The notes under the pieces were generated by a model that was given only the letters and a program-made list of their open reading frames with translations, ran no database searches and had not been told where the DNA came from. The position numbers were made by a program, and so were the translations under genes. This document shows, piece after piece, positions 11,022 through 18,473 of a stretch of 26,904 nucleotides of DNA (its first letter is position 1; every line of letters begins with the position of its first letter). This DNA comes from a virus: IMG/VR virus record IMGVR_UViG_3300031963_000795, positions 1 to 26,904 of that record. The stretch is one strand, 5' to 3'.

Positions 11022-11343
11022 GGGCTGACTGGTTGTGCTGCTCAGGCGTCTATTTCACGATCCGGGGCACAACGAGAGCGGTAGGATGAAAGCTCAAGCC
11101 GCGAGCGCGTCGAAGGCCCTAGCGTGAGTTTGACCCAGGTACATGGGGTTGTAGGGCCCAGCCAAGAGCGTACCGGCTCAAGGCCAAGCAGCGTAGTCCC
11201 ATCCGTTGGCATGCAGCTTGTGAGACCTAGCCTTCGCACTGTTGCGGGGTTGGGTCTCCCTGCGCCCGAGAACCCTCCGCCAGCATCCATGATGCCAAAC
11301 AGTCAAGCAATCCTTGACACTTGACCACGCACGAGGAGAAGAC
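11022..11343 (+). other. non-coding structured leader region
   Basis: No convincing gene lies here. Several stems are visible: GAGACCTAGCC (11222-11232) with GGTTGGGTCTC (11248-11258), enclosing CGC/GCG; GGGTT/AACCC (11146-11150, 11271-11275) extended by GGGC/GCCC (11154-11157, 11264-11267), closing a multibranch domain; GAGC/GCTC (11166-11179); and competing pairs AAGCTCA/TGAGTTT and GGCCCTA/TAGGGCC. A 13-codon frame (11086-11127, MKAQAASASKALA) with GAGAG upstream overlaps by GTGA a 66-codon GTG frame (11124-11324) of unlikely composition. GTCAAG/CTTGAC forms a hairpin near 11303-11317. It could be a structured RNA or a regulated leader; unidentified. Confidence 0.45.
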
Positions 11344-11496
11344 ATGACCACTGCGCTACTCTGGACCCTCGCCATCATCGGCGCATGGAACGGCGCCAAC
11401 ATGGCCGCGCGGCTGATCTTCCGGGAGCCGTGGACGCGCTACCTGTGGTCCGTGATCCTTGGCGCATGGGCTGCGTTGGCGCTGTGGCTGCGATGA
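11344..11496 (+). CDS. 50-aa two-span membrane protein
   Basis: ATG 11344 has a strong GAGGAGA seven bases upstream. The product has two hydrophobic stretches (ALLWTLAIIGAWNGANMAA and YLWSVILGAWAALALWL) joined by a basic-aromatic loop (RLIFREPWTR), so it is probably a small membrane hairpin. Phage proteins of this shape include holin-like and superinfection-exclusion proteins, but no specific family is recognised. It is the first well-translated gene downstream of the C4-like RNA and so could be its regulatory target. Confidence 0.65.
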   Translation: MTTALLWTLAIIGAWNGANMAARLIFREPWTRYLWSVILGAWAALALWLR

Positions 11497-11513
11497 CAAC
11501 CGAAAGGAACGAC

Positions 11514-11780
11514 ATGAACACTTTGGCGGCAATACTTGCTGACCCGCAATGCCCGCGGCCCAACTACGTGGAGTCACACGACGGCGAGCAAACGCTCATC
11601 ACGCGCCCGAAAAACCCAGCGCACGGCCGGGCGGTGCTGATGTTTTCCGTGCGTGCGTCCGAGGCTTTCAAGGTCGGCCAAGTCATGCAGTGGAAGGGGG
11701 TTGACTACGTGGTCGAGCGGATTGCGGCTGATCCTTACGACACGGCCGACCCCTTGGAAGCCCAGCCAGGCCAAGCCTAG
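11514..11780 (+). CDS. hypothetical small phage protein
   Basis: The protein has 88 residues. ATG 11514 was chosen for the AAAGGAA six bases upstream; ATG 11493 in the same frame overlaps the previous stop and would add seven residues. The β-rich body (GEQTLITRPKNPAHGRAVLMFSVRASEAFKVGQVMQWKGVDYVVERI) resembles a small barrel. The last ~98 bp overlap, tail to tail, the leftward HTH gene at 11683. Function unknown. Confidence 0.66.
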   Translation: MNTLAAILADPQCPRPNYVESHDGEQTLITRPKNPAHGRAVLMFSVRASEAFKVGQVMQWKGVDYVVERIAADPYDTADPLEAQPGQA

Positions 11781-11889
11781 CCCTGGCCCGGACAAGTGTG
11801 GACTTGTTGACCCCGCAGAGCGTGGCCGCTGTCCTGAGTGGAACGCCCCGCTCGATCAGGTGCAGGGCTGCTAGGGTGGCGGGGGTCAT
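11683..11889 (-). CDS. small helix-turn-helix protein, convergent overlap
   Basis: The protein has 68 residues. ATG 11889 lies one base after the stop of the leftward gene at 11891 (TGAcATG), so the two form a unit. The first 40 residues (TPATLAALHLIERGVPLRTAATLCGVNKSTLVRARARLGL) contain a clear HTH resembling the DNA-binding part of small phage regulators and resolvase-type C termini. The remainder is antisense to the gene at 11514-11780 and low in structure, so the protein may be a truncated or extended regulator. It is oriented against the surrounding late-region genes. Confidence 0.6.
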   Translation of the reverse strand: MTPATLAALHLIERGVPLRTAATLCGVNKSTLVRARARLGLAGLPRGRPCRKDQPQSARPRSQPPSTA

Positions 11890-11890
11890 G

Positions 11891-12106
11891 TCAGAAGTCC
11901 GGCGCCCAGGTGTGCGCGGCTTGCAGCTTGGTCAGTTCGCGCGCCGTCACGTCCTGCTGCCGGCCGTTATGCCAGACGATGCGCTTCAGTCGGCACGACA
12001 CGTCAACGATGCGGAACTCAGCGGTAGCCTTCGCGGCGTCAACGGCAGTTGGCTTGTACTGGCCCATCGGCTGCGCGTCGCGGGTCTTGGTGAATGTGGC
12101 ATTCAT
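11891..12106 (-). CDS. hypothetical leftward protein paired with the HTH gene
   Basis: The protein has 71 residues. ATG 12106 has GGAGAG seven to eight bases upstream. Sequence MNATFTKTRDAQPMGQYKPTA is followed by β-strands (EFRIVDVSCRLKRIVWHNG) and RELTKLQAAHTWAPDF. It has no recognised motif. It is transcribed away from the gene at 12290 and is translationally linked to the HTH protein, suggesting a small regulatory operon. Confidence 0.66.
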   Translation of the reverse strand: MNATFTKTRDAQPMGQYKPTAVDAAKATAEFRIVDVSCRLKRIVWHNGRQQDVTARELTKLQAAHTWAPDF

Positions 12107-12289
12107 GGTGTCTCTCCGGTTCAGGCCCCGCGACATGCAGAACCCATGAGCATTAATGTACGCAAAGCGGCCCAGTCTGTGCCAACAATGTTTGCATCGA
12201 AAGCGCTGATGCGATAGCGAAAACCAAAGAGACACGCGGACGGCCGTAGCGTACATTCTCTACATCGACAACGCACCGGAGCAGAGAAC
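12107..12289. promoter_or_regulatory. divergent control region with 9-bp inverted pair
   Basis: This 183-bp gap separates leftward and rightward genes. AATGTACGC (12155-12163) and GCGTACATT (12249-12257) are exact inverted copies 85 bp apart. Each contains TACATT reading outward, a possible -10 for the divergent promoters, but no clear -35 elements pair with them. The HTH protein of the leftward pair is a natural candidate regulator. Confidence 0.4.
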
Positions 12290-12436
12290 ATGACCAAGCA
12301 ACAAGCCGCCAAGATCGTCGCCGACGAAGACTACCTGCCGTGGGAGGTCGTCGCCGAAGCCAAGCGCGTGCTCGGCATCAAGGAGCAGACAGCAGCGGAA
12401 ATCATGGCTGAACTGCTGGCGGCCAAGCGTGGCTGA
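12290..12436 (+). CDS. 48-aa helical protein
   Basis: ATG 12290 follows GGAGCAGAGAAC. The product (TKQQAAKIVADEDYLPWEVV, EAKRVLGIKEQTAAEIMAELL, AAKRG) is helical and charged. Its end overlaps the next gene's GTG by eight bases, so the two are probably co-translated. No family is recognised. It lies immediately downstream of the divergent control region. Confidence 0.55.
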   Translation: MTKQQAAKIVADEDYLPWEVVAEAKRVLGIKEQTAAEIMAELLAAKRG

Positions 12437-12983
12437 TCCGCGCACAGTGGCGGCTCTTTGCGTCGCTCCAAATAGCATATACAAGTCGATGCCTGCGGTC
12501 GATTGCTACGACATAGCCCGAGACGTGCGCAGCTTTGTTGGCGGGATACCAGTAGTGGCTCACCCTCCGTGCCGGGCTTGGAGCGCTTACACTGCGCATC
12601 AGGCAAAGCCGGCTCCCGGCGAGAAAGAGCTAGGGTTGCTCTGCGCCGAGTGGCTGAAGCGGGAAGGCGGCGTCCTTGAACATCCGGCACACTCCCGGCT
12701 ATTTCAGGCCGCTGGTCTGCCAATGCCCGGCCAACGTCTTGGCGATTTGTACACGATGCTGGTCTGGCAGGCGTGGTGGGGCTACCCAATGCGCAAGGCA
12801 ACATGGCTGTCCTTTAGCCGCGTGGACGTTTCCGCACTTGAACTGCCGTACAACGAGCACGACAGCCGAAGCGGCGAGGGAGACAGGCGCCGACAACAAC
12901 GCATGAGCCGGCACCAAAGGGCGGCAACTTGTCCGGCTCTGGCTGAGTGGCTGGTGTCGGCTGCAAGATCAGCTAACCGGTGA
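12429..12983 (+). CDS. PPC-motif phage protein, possibly methyltransferase-related
   Basis: The protein has 184 residues from GTG 12429. It contains AHPPCRAWSAYT at residues 44-55, similar to the catalytic motif IV (PCxxxS) of cytosine-C5 DNA methyltransferases, then KELGLLCAEWLKREGGVLEHPAHS (residues ~66-89) and WWGYPMRKATWLSFS. This arrangement recurs in hypothetical phage proteins near the packaging genes. The usual S-adenosylmethionine-binding motif I is not visible, so enzyme activity is doubtful; it may be a degenerate or minimal relative. The C-terminal tail (GDRRRQQRMSRHQR) is strongly basic. Role unknown. Confidence 0.68.
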   Translation: MADPRTVAALCVAPNSIYKSMPAVDCYDIARDVRSFVGGIPVVAHPPCRAWSAYTAHQAKPAPGEKELGLLCAEWLKREGGVLEHPAHSRLFQAAGLPMPGQRLGDLYTMLVWQAWWGYPMRKATWLSFSRVDVSALELPYNEHDSRSGEGDRRRQQRMSRHQRAATCPALAEWLVSAARSANR

Positions 12984-13050
12984 CACTCCGTCACCAGTAG
13001 CGCAAGCCCGCGCCAGCCGATACAATGCGCCATGACTTGTGACGACAAGT
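12979..13050 (+). promoter_or_regulatory. hairpins and a -10-like box before the terminase genes
   Basis: GGTGAC-ACTCC-GTCACC (12979-12995) forms a hairpin spanning the preceding stop codon, without a U-run. TACAAT (13021-13026) resembles a -10 element but lacks a clear -35. ACTTGT-GACG-ACAAGT (13035-13050) is a second hairpin 15 bp before the small-terminase start. A late promoter or attenuation role is possible but unproven. Confidence 0.35.
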
Positions 13051-13064
13051 GAGCGAGCACTAAC

Positions 13065-13463
13065 ATGGCGCATCCGCCAACCGCTCAGGACAAGCTGAAC
13101 GCAATCGGCGAGCAAACCATCATTGAGTGGATCGCCGATGGCAAAAGCTACCGCGAGATTGCCAGGACCGCAGAAGTCGGGCTAGGCTCGCTTTGCTTTT
13201 GGATCGACGCCGAACCCGAACGGTCTCAGGCGTGCGCGCGTGCGCGGGAACAGTCGGCCCAGGCGTTCGAGGGCGAGGCGCAGGAGCACATCCAGAACGC
13301 GGCCGATCAGTTCGAGCTGTCCAAGGCGAAGGAACTGGCGATCCACCTGCGCTGGCGGGCGAAGGTCAACAACCCGAAGCGCTACGGAGACAAGGTGCAG
13401 ACCGAGCTGACCGGCAGCCTCGGTGTCACGATCCAGGCCACGCCGACCGATGAAGCGCTTTGA
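13065..13463 (+). CDS. terminase small subunit
   Basis: The protein has 132 residues. The N-terminal half is a helix-turn-helix region (IIEWIADGKSYREIARTAEVGLGSLCFWI) that would bind the packaging site. The C-terminal part (AKELAIHLRWRAKVNNPKRYGDKVQTELTG) is highly typical of Sf6/P22-like small terminases. It oligomerises and hands phage DNA to the large subunit for packaging. Location directly before the large terminase confirms the call. Start at ATG 13065; no strong Shine-Dalgarno is evident. Confidence 0.9.
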   Translation: MAHPPTAQDKLNAIGEQTIIEWIADGKSYREIARTAEVGLGSLCFWIDAEPERSQACARAREQSAQAFEGEAQEHIQNAADQFELSKAKELAIHLRWRAKVNNPKRYGDKVQTELTGSLGVTIQATPTDEAL

Positions 13464-13473
13464 ACACGCTACA

Positions 13474-13535
13474 GGTAGTGTCCGGTTGCCGAAAACGCGG
13501 GTTTTGACCACTTGAGACACTACCGCTAGTGTCCG
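13474..13535. repeat. inverted and direct repeats at the terminase junction
   Basis: GGTAGTGTC (13474-13482) and GACACTACC (13516-13524) are exact inverted copies with a 33-bp spacer. TAGTGTCCG occurs directly at 13476-13484 and 13527-13535. The structure ends at the large-terminase GTG start (13529). It could modulate terminase translation or mark a packaging (pac) site. Confidence 0.45.
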
Positions 13536-14896
13536 CATTCAAGTTCACCGAGAAGCAACAGGCCGCCCAAGCGCTGCTTAGTGGGCCGGCTACGCATTGC
13601 ATGCTGTTCGGTGGCGGCCGGAGCGGCAAGACGTTCCTGCACGTTCGGAACATCGTCATGCGGGCGCTTAAGGCGCCAGGCTCGCGGCACCTGATCACGC
13701 GCTTTCGGTTCAACCACGCGAAGCAGACCATCGGCTTTGACACGCTGCCGAAGGTCATGGCGCTGTGCTTCCCTGGTGTGCCGTATCACATCAATCGAAC
13801 GGATTGGGTCATCGAGCTGGGCGACAAGTCGGAAATCTGGATCGGCGGCCTGGACGACTCCGAGCGAATGGAGAAGGTGCTCGGCTTCGAGTTCGTAACG
13901 ATCTACCTGAACGAATGCAGCCAGATTTCGTGGTCTGGCGTGCAGATGCTGGTGACTCGTCTAGCCCAGAAGGTCAATCAGATCATCAAGGGCAAACCGC
14001 CGACGCTGTTGAAGCCGCGGATGCTCTACGACTGCAATCCGCCGAGCAAGGCGCATTGGACGTTTAAGTTGTTCAAGCAGAAGGTAGACCCGGAGACGAA
14101 AGAGCCAATCCGCGCGCCTGACAACTACGTGTCGTTTCAGATGAACCCGCGCGACAACGTGGAGAACCTGTCGCCGGAGTACCTGGACGGGCTGGCAATG
14201 CTTTCGGGTCGCATGCGGCGCCGGTTCGAGGATGGCGAGTTCGCCGACGCCACGCCGAATGCGTTGTTCGACGAAGGCATGATTGACGCCTATCGAATCG
14301 CCGAAGGGCAGCCGGTGCCTGACATGGTGCGGGTCGTCGTGTCCGTTGACCCTTCAGGCGCTGGCGACGATGAAGGCAACACGGACAACGACGAGATCGG
14401 AATTACGGTCGCTGGCCTTGGGACTGACGGCAAAGCGTACCTGATGGCTGACCTGACGGTAAAGGCCGGACCGGCAACATGGGGACGGGTCGCCGTGGAT
14501 GCGTTCATCAACCATCGGGCCGACTTGGTTGTCGGCGAAACAAACTTCGGCGGCGGCATGGTCAAGTTCGTCGTGCAGGCGGCGGCAGCAGCGCACGAAG
14601 CAAAGCCGCGCGTGCCGTTTAAGATGGTGACGGCCAGCCGTGGCAAGGCTCAGCGAGCCGAACCGTTCTCGGCGCTGTACGAGCAGGGCAAGGTGCGACA
14701 CGTCGGCATCTTTCCGAAGCTGGAGGATGAGATGTGCGCCTTCTCGACGGCCGGCTACACTGGCCCGAAGTCGCCGAACCGGGCGGACGCGCATATCTGG
14801 GGGCTGGCCGAGTTGTTCCCTGGTGTTGTGGCAGGACCGAAGGTCGAAAAGAAAGAGCGCCGGCAGCCGGTCATCGTCGGATCTTGGATGGGGTAG
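13529..14896 (+). CDS. terL: terminase large subunit
   Basis: The protein has 455 residues. ATPase: Walker A GGGRSGKT (28-35) and Walker B TIYLNE (124-129) with catalytic Glu 129. Nuclease domain: VSVDPSG (Asp 274), VVGETNF (Glu 337) and RADAHIW (Asp 420) are candidate metal ligands of the RNase H-like fold. The enzyme cuts concatemeric DNA and pumps it into the prohead through the portal. GTG 13529 is the only early start; it lies within a repeat, with no good Shine-Dalgarno nearby. Length is normal for the family. Confidence 0.95.
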   Translation: MSAFKFTEKQQAAQALLSGPATHCMLFGGGRSGKTFLHVRNIVMRALKAPGSRHLITRFRFNHAKQTIGFDTLPKVMALCFPGVPYHINRTDWVIELGDKSEIWIGGLDDSERMEKVLGFEFVTIYLNECSQISWSGVQMLVTRLAQKVNQIIKGKPPTLLKPRMLYDCNPPSKAHWTFKLFKQKVDPETKEPIRAPDNYVSFQMNPRDNVENLSPEYLDGLAMLSGRMRRRFEDGEFADATPNALFDEGMIDAYRIAEGQPVPDMVRVVVSVDPSGAGDDEGNTDNDEIGITVAGLGTDGKAYLMADLTVKAGPATWGRVAVDAFINHRADLVVGETNFGGGMVKFVVQAAAAAHEAKPRVPFKMVTASRGKAQRAEPFSALYEQGKVRHVGIFPKLEDEMCAFSTAGYTGPKSPNRADAHIWGLAELFPGVVAGPKVEKKERRQPVIVGSWMG

Positions 14897-14905
14897 CGCA
14901 CTGAC

Positions 14906-14927
14906 GCGAAGTAAGCGTACACTTCGC
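14906..14927 (+). promoter_or_regulatory. hairpin between large terminase and the next gene
   Basis: GCGAAGT (14906-14912) and ACTTCGC (14921-14927) form a perfect 7-bp stem with an 8-nt loop, five bases before ATG 14932. There is no U-run, so it is more likely to limit translation of the following gene or stabilise RNA than to terminate transcription. Confidence 0.35.
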
Positions 14928-14931
14928 TCCC

Positions 14932-15171
14932 ATGATCGAGATTGCACAGGAAATCCCTGCCGTCCTGCGTTTCGACCGTGAGACGCAGTACACGTTTCGG
15001 CGGGGTCCGAATGCCGGCCGTGCCTTGCGGTACGTCGGGCCTGGCGAGCGTCCGTTTCAGGACATGGTCAAGGTCACAACCGCGGACGGTCGGCCGTTCG
15101 GTGCGCCTGAAGGACACCGCGACGGGCACGTTCTCGCTGTGTGCCGGCCGTCTGACTTGGTGGTGAAGTGA
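14932..15171 (+). CDS. hypothetical small late protein
   Basis: The protein has 79 residues from ATG 14932. It looks β-rich (EIPAVLRFDRETQYTFRRG, ALRYVGPGE, MVKVTTADGRPFG) and ends VCRPSDLVVK. Its stop forms a GTGA overlap with the acetyltransferase gene. A hairpin just upstream may cover its ribosome site. Small genes of unknown function between terminase and portal are common in P22-like phages. No family is recognised. Confidence 0.65.
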   Translation: MIEIAQEIPAVLRFDRETQYTFRRGPNAGRALRYVGPGERPFQDMVKVTTADGRPFGAPEGHRDGHVLAVCRPSDLVVK

Positions 15172-15542
15172 ACGTCGGCCCGCGCTCGCACGAGGCCGCA
15201 TCGCTGCAAATCCGTGTGAGCGTGGCGCTGCCGAGGCGACTGCGCGACCGTACCCGGGAAATCACCAAGGTTCACACTGCCGCTGCTGACCAGCGGCAAG
15301 GCCACGCAACCGCATTGCTTCGCGAGGTCTGCGACGAGGCGGATCAAGCTGGCATCACGCTGATCCTGTGGCCGCGACCCTACGGCGACGACATCGCGCT
15401 GAGTCAGGCAATGCTGATCGACTGGTATGCGCGCTTCGGCTTTCGCGTGATCCAGCCCGAGCCGGTGCTGATGGCCCGGGCGCCCGGGCTCTACACGCGG
15501 CTGGCTCCGGTCGCCGCAGCTTGCGAGGCTCTGCATGCCTGA
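15168..15542 (+). CDS. GNAT-family N-acetyltransferase
   Basis: The protein has 124 residues, starting at GTG 15168 (GTGA overlap). It shows the GNAT core: β-strand, then the acetyl-CoA pyrophosphate motif DQRQGHATALLREVCDEA (Q/RxxGxA at 42-47), ITLILWPRP strand and MLIDWYARFGFRVI, the typical final helix-strand with FGF. GNATs move an acetyl group from acetyl-CoA to an amine. Phage versions near the portal are widespread, substrate unknown. The gene overlaps the portal start by eight bases. Confidence 0.82.
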   Translation: MNVGPRSHEAASLQIRVSVALPRRLRDRTREITKVHTAAADQRQGHATALLREVCDEADQAGITLILWPRPYGDDIALSQAMLIDWYARFGFRVIQPEPVLMARAPGLYTRLAPVAAACEALHA

Positions 15543-17628
15543 CGGCAACACCAAGTCACCCGACGAAGCAGAAAGCACCGGCAACGAGGCCATTCTTGCC
15601 GAGGCCCGGGACTTCCTGCGCCTGTGCATCTCTGCCGACGACTTCAACCGGGAGGCGGCGCTCGATGACTTGACGTTTATCAGCGGTGAGCAGTGGGACA
15701 TCCAAGACCGCCAGCGGCGCGAGGTGTCGGGCCGGCCGTGCTTGACCATCAACAAGCTGCCGACCTTCCTGCATCAGGTGACGAACGACCAGCGGCAGAA
15801 CCGCATGGGCGCCAAGATCCACCCGGTCAACGCTGACGACGTGGAGAAGGCGGAGGTCGTGCAGGGCATCGTGCGGCACATCGAATACGCATCGAACGCC
15901 ACTGTCGCAACGGCAACGGCAGTCAACAGCGCGGCGACCATCGGCTTCGGCTTCTACCGGCTCATCACACGTTACTGCGACGCAGACACCTTCGATCAGG
16001 AAATCGCCTTCAAGCGCATCCGCAACGCGTTCACGGTCTACATGGACCCGAACGTCCAGGAGCCGGACGGCTCCGACCAGATGCGCTGCATCATCAGCGA
16101 GAAGATGCCGCGCGCTGAGTTCAAGCGCAAGTATCCGAAGGCGAACGCCGTAGGCGCGCAGAGCCTGCCGACGGGCACGGGTGACAGCGCTTTGTCCGAC
16201 TGGCTGGGCACTGACTTTGTGCGGGTGGCCGAGTTTTACAAAGTGGAGCTCGTCCCGGCCTGGCTCGTGATGACCGATCAGGGGCCAATGTGGGAAGACG
16301 AGATGGCGCAAGCTGTCCCGCCCCCGATGGTGCAGATGCGCAACGGCAAGCCGCTTCGGCGCAGTTCTGAAAAGCGCAAGGTCATGTGGCGCCTGCTGAC
16401 TGCCGTGGACGTGCTGGAGACGGCCGAGATCCCGTGTAAGTGGATTCCGGTGTTTCCGGTGTTCGGCGACGAGATTGACCTAGACGGCAAGGTGATCCGG
16501 TCTGGTCTGGTGCGGCATGCCAAAGACCCGGCGCGTATGTACAACTATTGGATGACGGCGGCGACTGAGGAGGTCGCGCTGCGTGCCAAGACCCCGTACA
16601 TCGGCGCTGAAGGGCAGTTCGAGGGGTATGAGGACACCTGGGCAGCAGCCAACACAAGCAGTTTCCCGTACCTCGAATACAAGCCGGTCACGCTTGACGG
16701 CAATCTTGCCCCGCCTCCGTCTCGCCAGCCTATGGCCGATGTCCCGATTGGGACAATCACGATGGCCCGCGCTGCCAGCGACGACATCAAGGCAACAACG
16801 GGATTGTTCGACTCGTCGCTAGGCAACCGAGGGACTGCGACAAGCGGCATCCAAGAGCGTGCCCAGCAGCTTCAGGGCGACACGGCGAACTTCCACTATC
16901 AGGACAACAGCCAGATCACCTATCGCCACGCGATCCGCTGCCTGATCGACATGGTGCCGAAGATTTACGACGGCGCCCGGATTGTGAAGATCATGGGCGA
17001 GGACGAGTCGATCAAGAGCCAGGCGATCAACGGCTACGCCGAAGACGCTGTGGACATCACGAATGCCGAGTATGACTACACCATCGGCATCGGTCCTGCA
17101 TACAGCACTGCAAGGCAAGAGGCCACGGACGCGCTGATAGAGCTTGGCAAGAACTGGCCGAAGCTGATGGACGTGGCCGGCGACAAGGTTGTCGGCTCAA
17201 TGGACTTCTACGGCTCCGAAGAGATCGCCGAGCGCATCAAGCGCACGATCCCGCCTGAAGTTGTCGGCGAGCAGGAGCAAGAAGGCCCCGAGGGTCCGAT
17301 GGTGATGACGCCTCAGGGCCCCGTCACGCTAGAGCAGGCAGGCCAGATCATCGGGCAACTGTCGCAAGACGCCGAAATGCTCACCGTCGAGCTTGAGAAG
17401 GCGTCGAAGGGCATCCCGAAGGCGCAGATCGACGCGCAGGCCCGGGTGCAAGTGGCCGAGATCAACGCCGCGTCGAAGGCCACGGACACCGAAATCCAGT
17501 ACCTGACCGCGATGGACGTTGCCGAGCTTCGCGGGCTCGTTGAACTGCTGAAGGCACAAATCCAACCGCCCCCGCAACTGGCCGCAGATGCTGCTGTCGA
17601 GGGCAAAGCCAACGAGGCCACGAAATGA
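15535..17628 (+). CDS. portal protein (P22-like)
   Basis: The protein has 697 residues, close to P22 gp1 (725). Typical features: an acidic N terminus, FISGEQWDIQDRQRRE and RPCLTINKLPTFLHQVTNDQRQNR, then VQGIVRHIEYASNA, conserved DPNVQEPDGSD, and GLFDSSLGNRGTATSGIQERAQQ in the centre. The C-terminal segment is Gln/Ala-rich helix, likely the barrel. Twelve copies form the DNA entry channel at one vertex, contacting terminase and the gp4-like tail factor. It overlaps the upstream GNAT and downstream structural gene (ATGA). Confidence 0.93.
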   Translation: MPDGNTKSPDEAESTGNEAILAEARDFLRLCISADDFNREAALDDLTFISGEQWDIQDRQRREVSGRPCLTINKLPTFLHQVTNDQRQNRMGAKIHPVNADDVEKAEVVQGIVRHIEYASNATVATATAVNSAATIGFGFYRLITRYCDADTFDQEIAFKRIRNAFTVYMDPNVQEPDGSDQMRCIISEKMPRAEFKRKYPKANAVGAQSLPTGTGDSALSDWLGTDFVRVAEFYKVELVPAWLVMTDQGPMWEDEMAQAVPPPMVQMRNGKPLRRSSEKRKVMWRLLTAVDVLETAEIPCKWIPVFPVFGDEIDLDGKVIRSGLVRHAKDPARMYNYWMTAATEEVALRAKTPYIGAEGQFEGYEDTWAAANTSSFPYLEYKPVTLDGNLAPPPSRQPMADVPIGTITMARAASDDIKATTGLFDSSLGNRGTATSGIQERAQQLQGDTANFHYQDNSQITYRHAIRCLIDMVPKIYDGARIVKIMGEDESIKSQAINGYAEDAVDITNAEYDYTIGIGPAYSTARQEATDALIELGKNWPKLMDVAGDKVVGSMDFYGSEEIAERIKRTIPPEVVGEQEQEGPEGPMVMTPQGPVTLEQAGQIIGQLSQDAEMLTVELEKASKGIPKAQIDAQARVQVAEINAASKATDTEIQYLTAMDVAELRGLVELLKAQIQPPPQLAADAAVEGKANEATK

Positions 17629-18473
17629 CCATCCTTCTACTTCGCCCCTACGCCACGTATGCCCAGGGCGCAACCGTTGACCTGGACAACGCCACCGAGG
17701 CATCGCTGGTTGCTCAGGGTCGCGCGACCTACACCGTCAACCCCGGGTCGGCGTTTGCCCCGCTGACTGCGGTCGAGCAGCAAGACCTTCGAGACGGCGC
17801 GGCACGACTGACGGCGAGCCAGACGACGGCGCTTCAGGCACTGGTCGCTGGCACTGGCCTATGGGCGAACCGGCCCGCGAGCCCGGCGCTGTATGACCAG
17901 TATTTCGCCACCGACATCGGCCCGAACGGGGTTCAGTTCTGGTGGAACGGCTCGCGCTGGAAGGTGCTTTTTGCTTCGGTAATTGCCGAGACGAGCACGC
18001 TTGTTGCTGGCGTGGCTCAGACGGCTGATCAGTATTTCACTGCCGCGCGGCTTGGCCCGTTCCCGCTGGGCCTCCTCGGCGTTGGCGACGTTCTCCAGTA
18101 TCACATCGGCCTTGGCAAGGCTGGCACGACCGACACGTTCACGGCTCTGTCGATCCGAGTCGGGCAGAACGGCGCGATTGGTGACAGCGCGGTGTTGCAA
18201 GCCACGATTTCTTCGTTCATGACCGCGGCATCTCGCAGCGGCGGCATTGAGAAGTGGATGCGCATCGAGTCGGCCACGACGATCCGCGGCCTGGGCGTCA
18301 ACAACGCAAACAGTTCGTGGAACAACGTCAACATTTCGGGCACTGCGGCCGATTCGACGCAGACCATCCCGAACATCACAAGCGTGCCGCTTTACATCGG
18401 CTTGAGCACGACGATGAGCGGCGCGACTGATGCCCCGCAGATCGCCTACCAGCGGTTGACGCTGCTGCCCTGA
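17625..18473 (+). CDS. putative capsid-surface or tail protein with shared N-terminal module
   Basis: The protein has 282 residues; its ATG overlaps the portal stop. Residues 1-37 ([33 protein letters not shown]) closely match the start of the protein at 22621, giving a common module of about 40 residues. After a linker ([23 protein letters not shown]), the rest is β-rich ([46 protein letters not shown]) like phage surface jelly-rolls. It is coupled to the following tail-type gene (TGATG). It is probably a virion protein; the precise position is unknown. Confidence 0.65.
   Translation: MTILLLRPYATYAQGATVDLDNATEASLVAQGRATYTVNPGSAFAPLTAVEQQDLRDGAARLTASQTTALQALVAGTGLWANRPASPALYDQYFATDIGPNGVQFWWNGSRWKVLFASVIAETSTLVAGVAQTADQYFTAARLGPFPLGLLGVGDVLQYHIGLGKAGTTDTFTALSIRVGQNGAIGDSAVLQATISSFMTAASRSGGIEKWMRIESATTIRGLGVNNANSSWNNVNISGTAADSTQTIPNITSVPLYIGLSTTMSGATDAPQIAYQRLTLLP

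Noticed and set aside
11210-11283. tRNA-like element ending in CCGCCA
   Set aside because: The hairpin at 11222-11258 is too long, there is no anticodon arm of proper size and no TTCGA-type loop.
11124-11324. 66-residue GTG-start gene
   Set aside because: Its composition is irregular, it is coincident with strong RNA stems, and it has no family resemblance; kept only as a note in the structured region.
11022-11343. tmRNA, because a short frame ends SKALA near structured RNA
   Set aside because: There is no tRNA-like half with a GGTTCGA T-loop, no closing 3' CCA stem, and the tag does not end in the usual ALAA.
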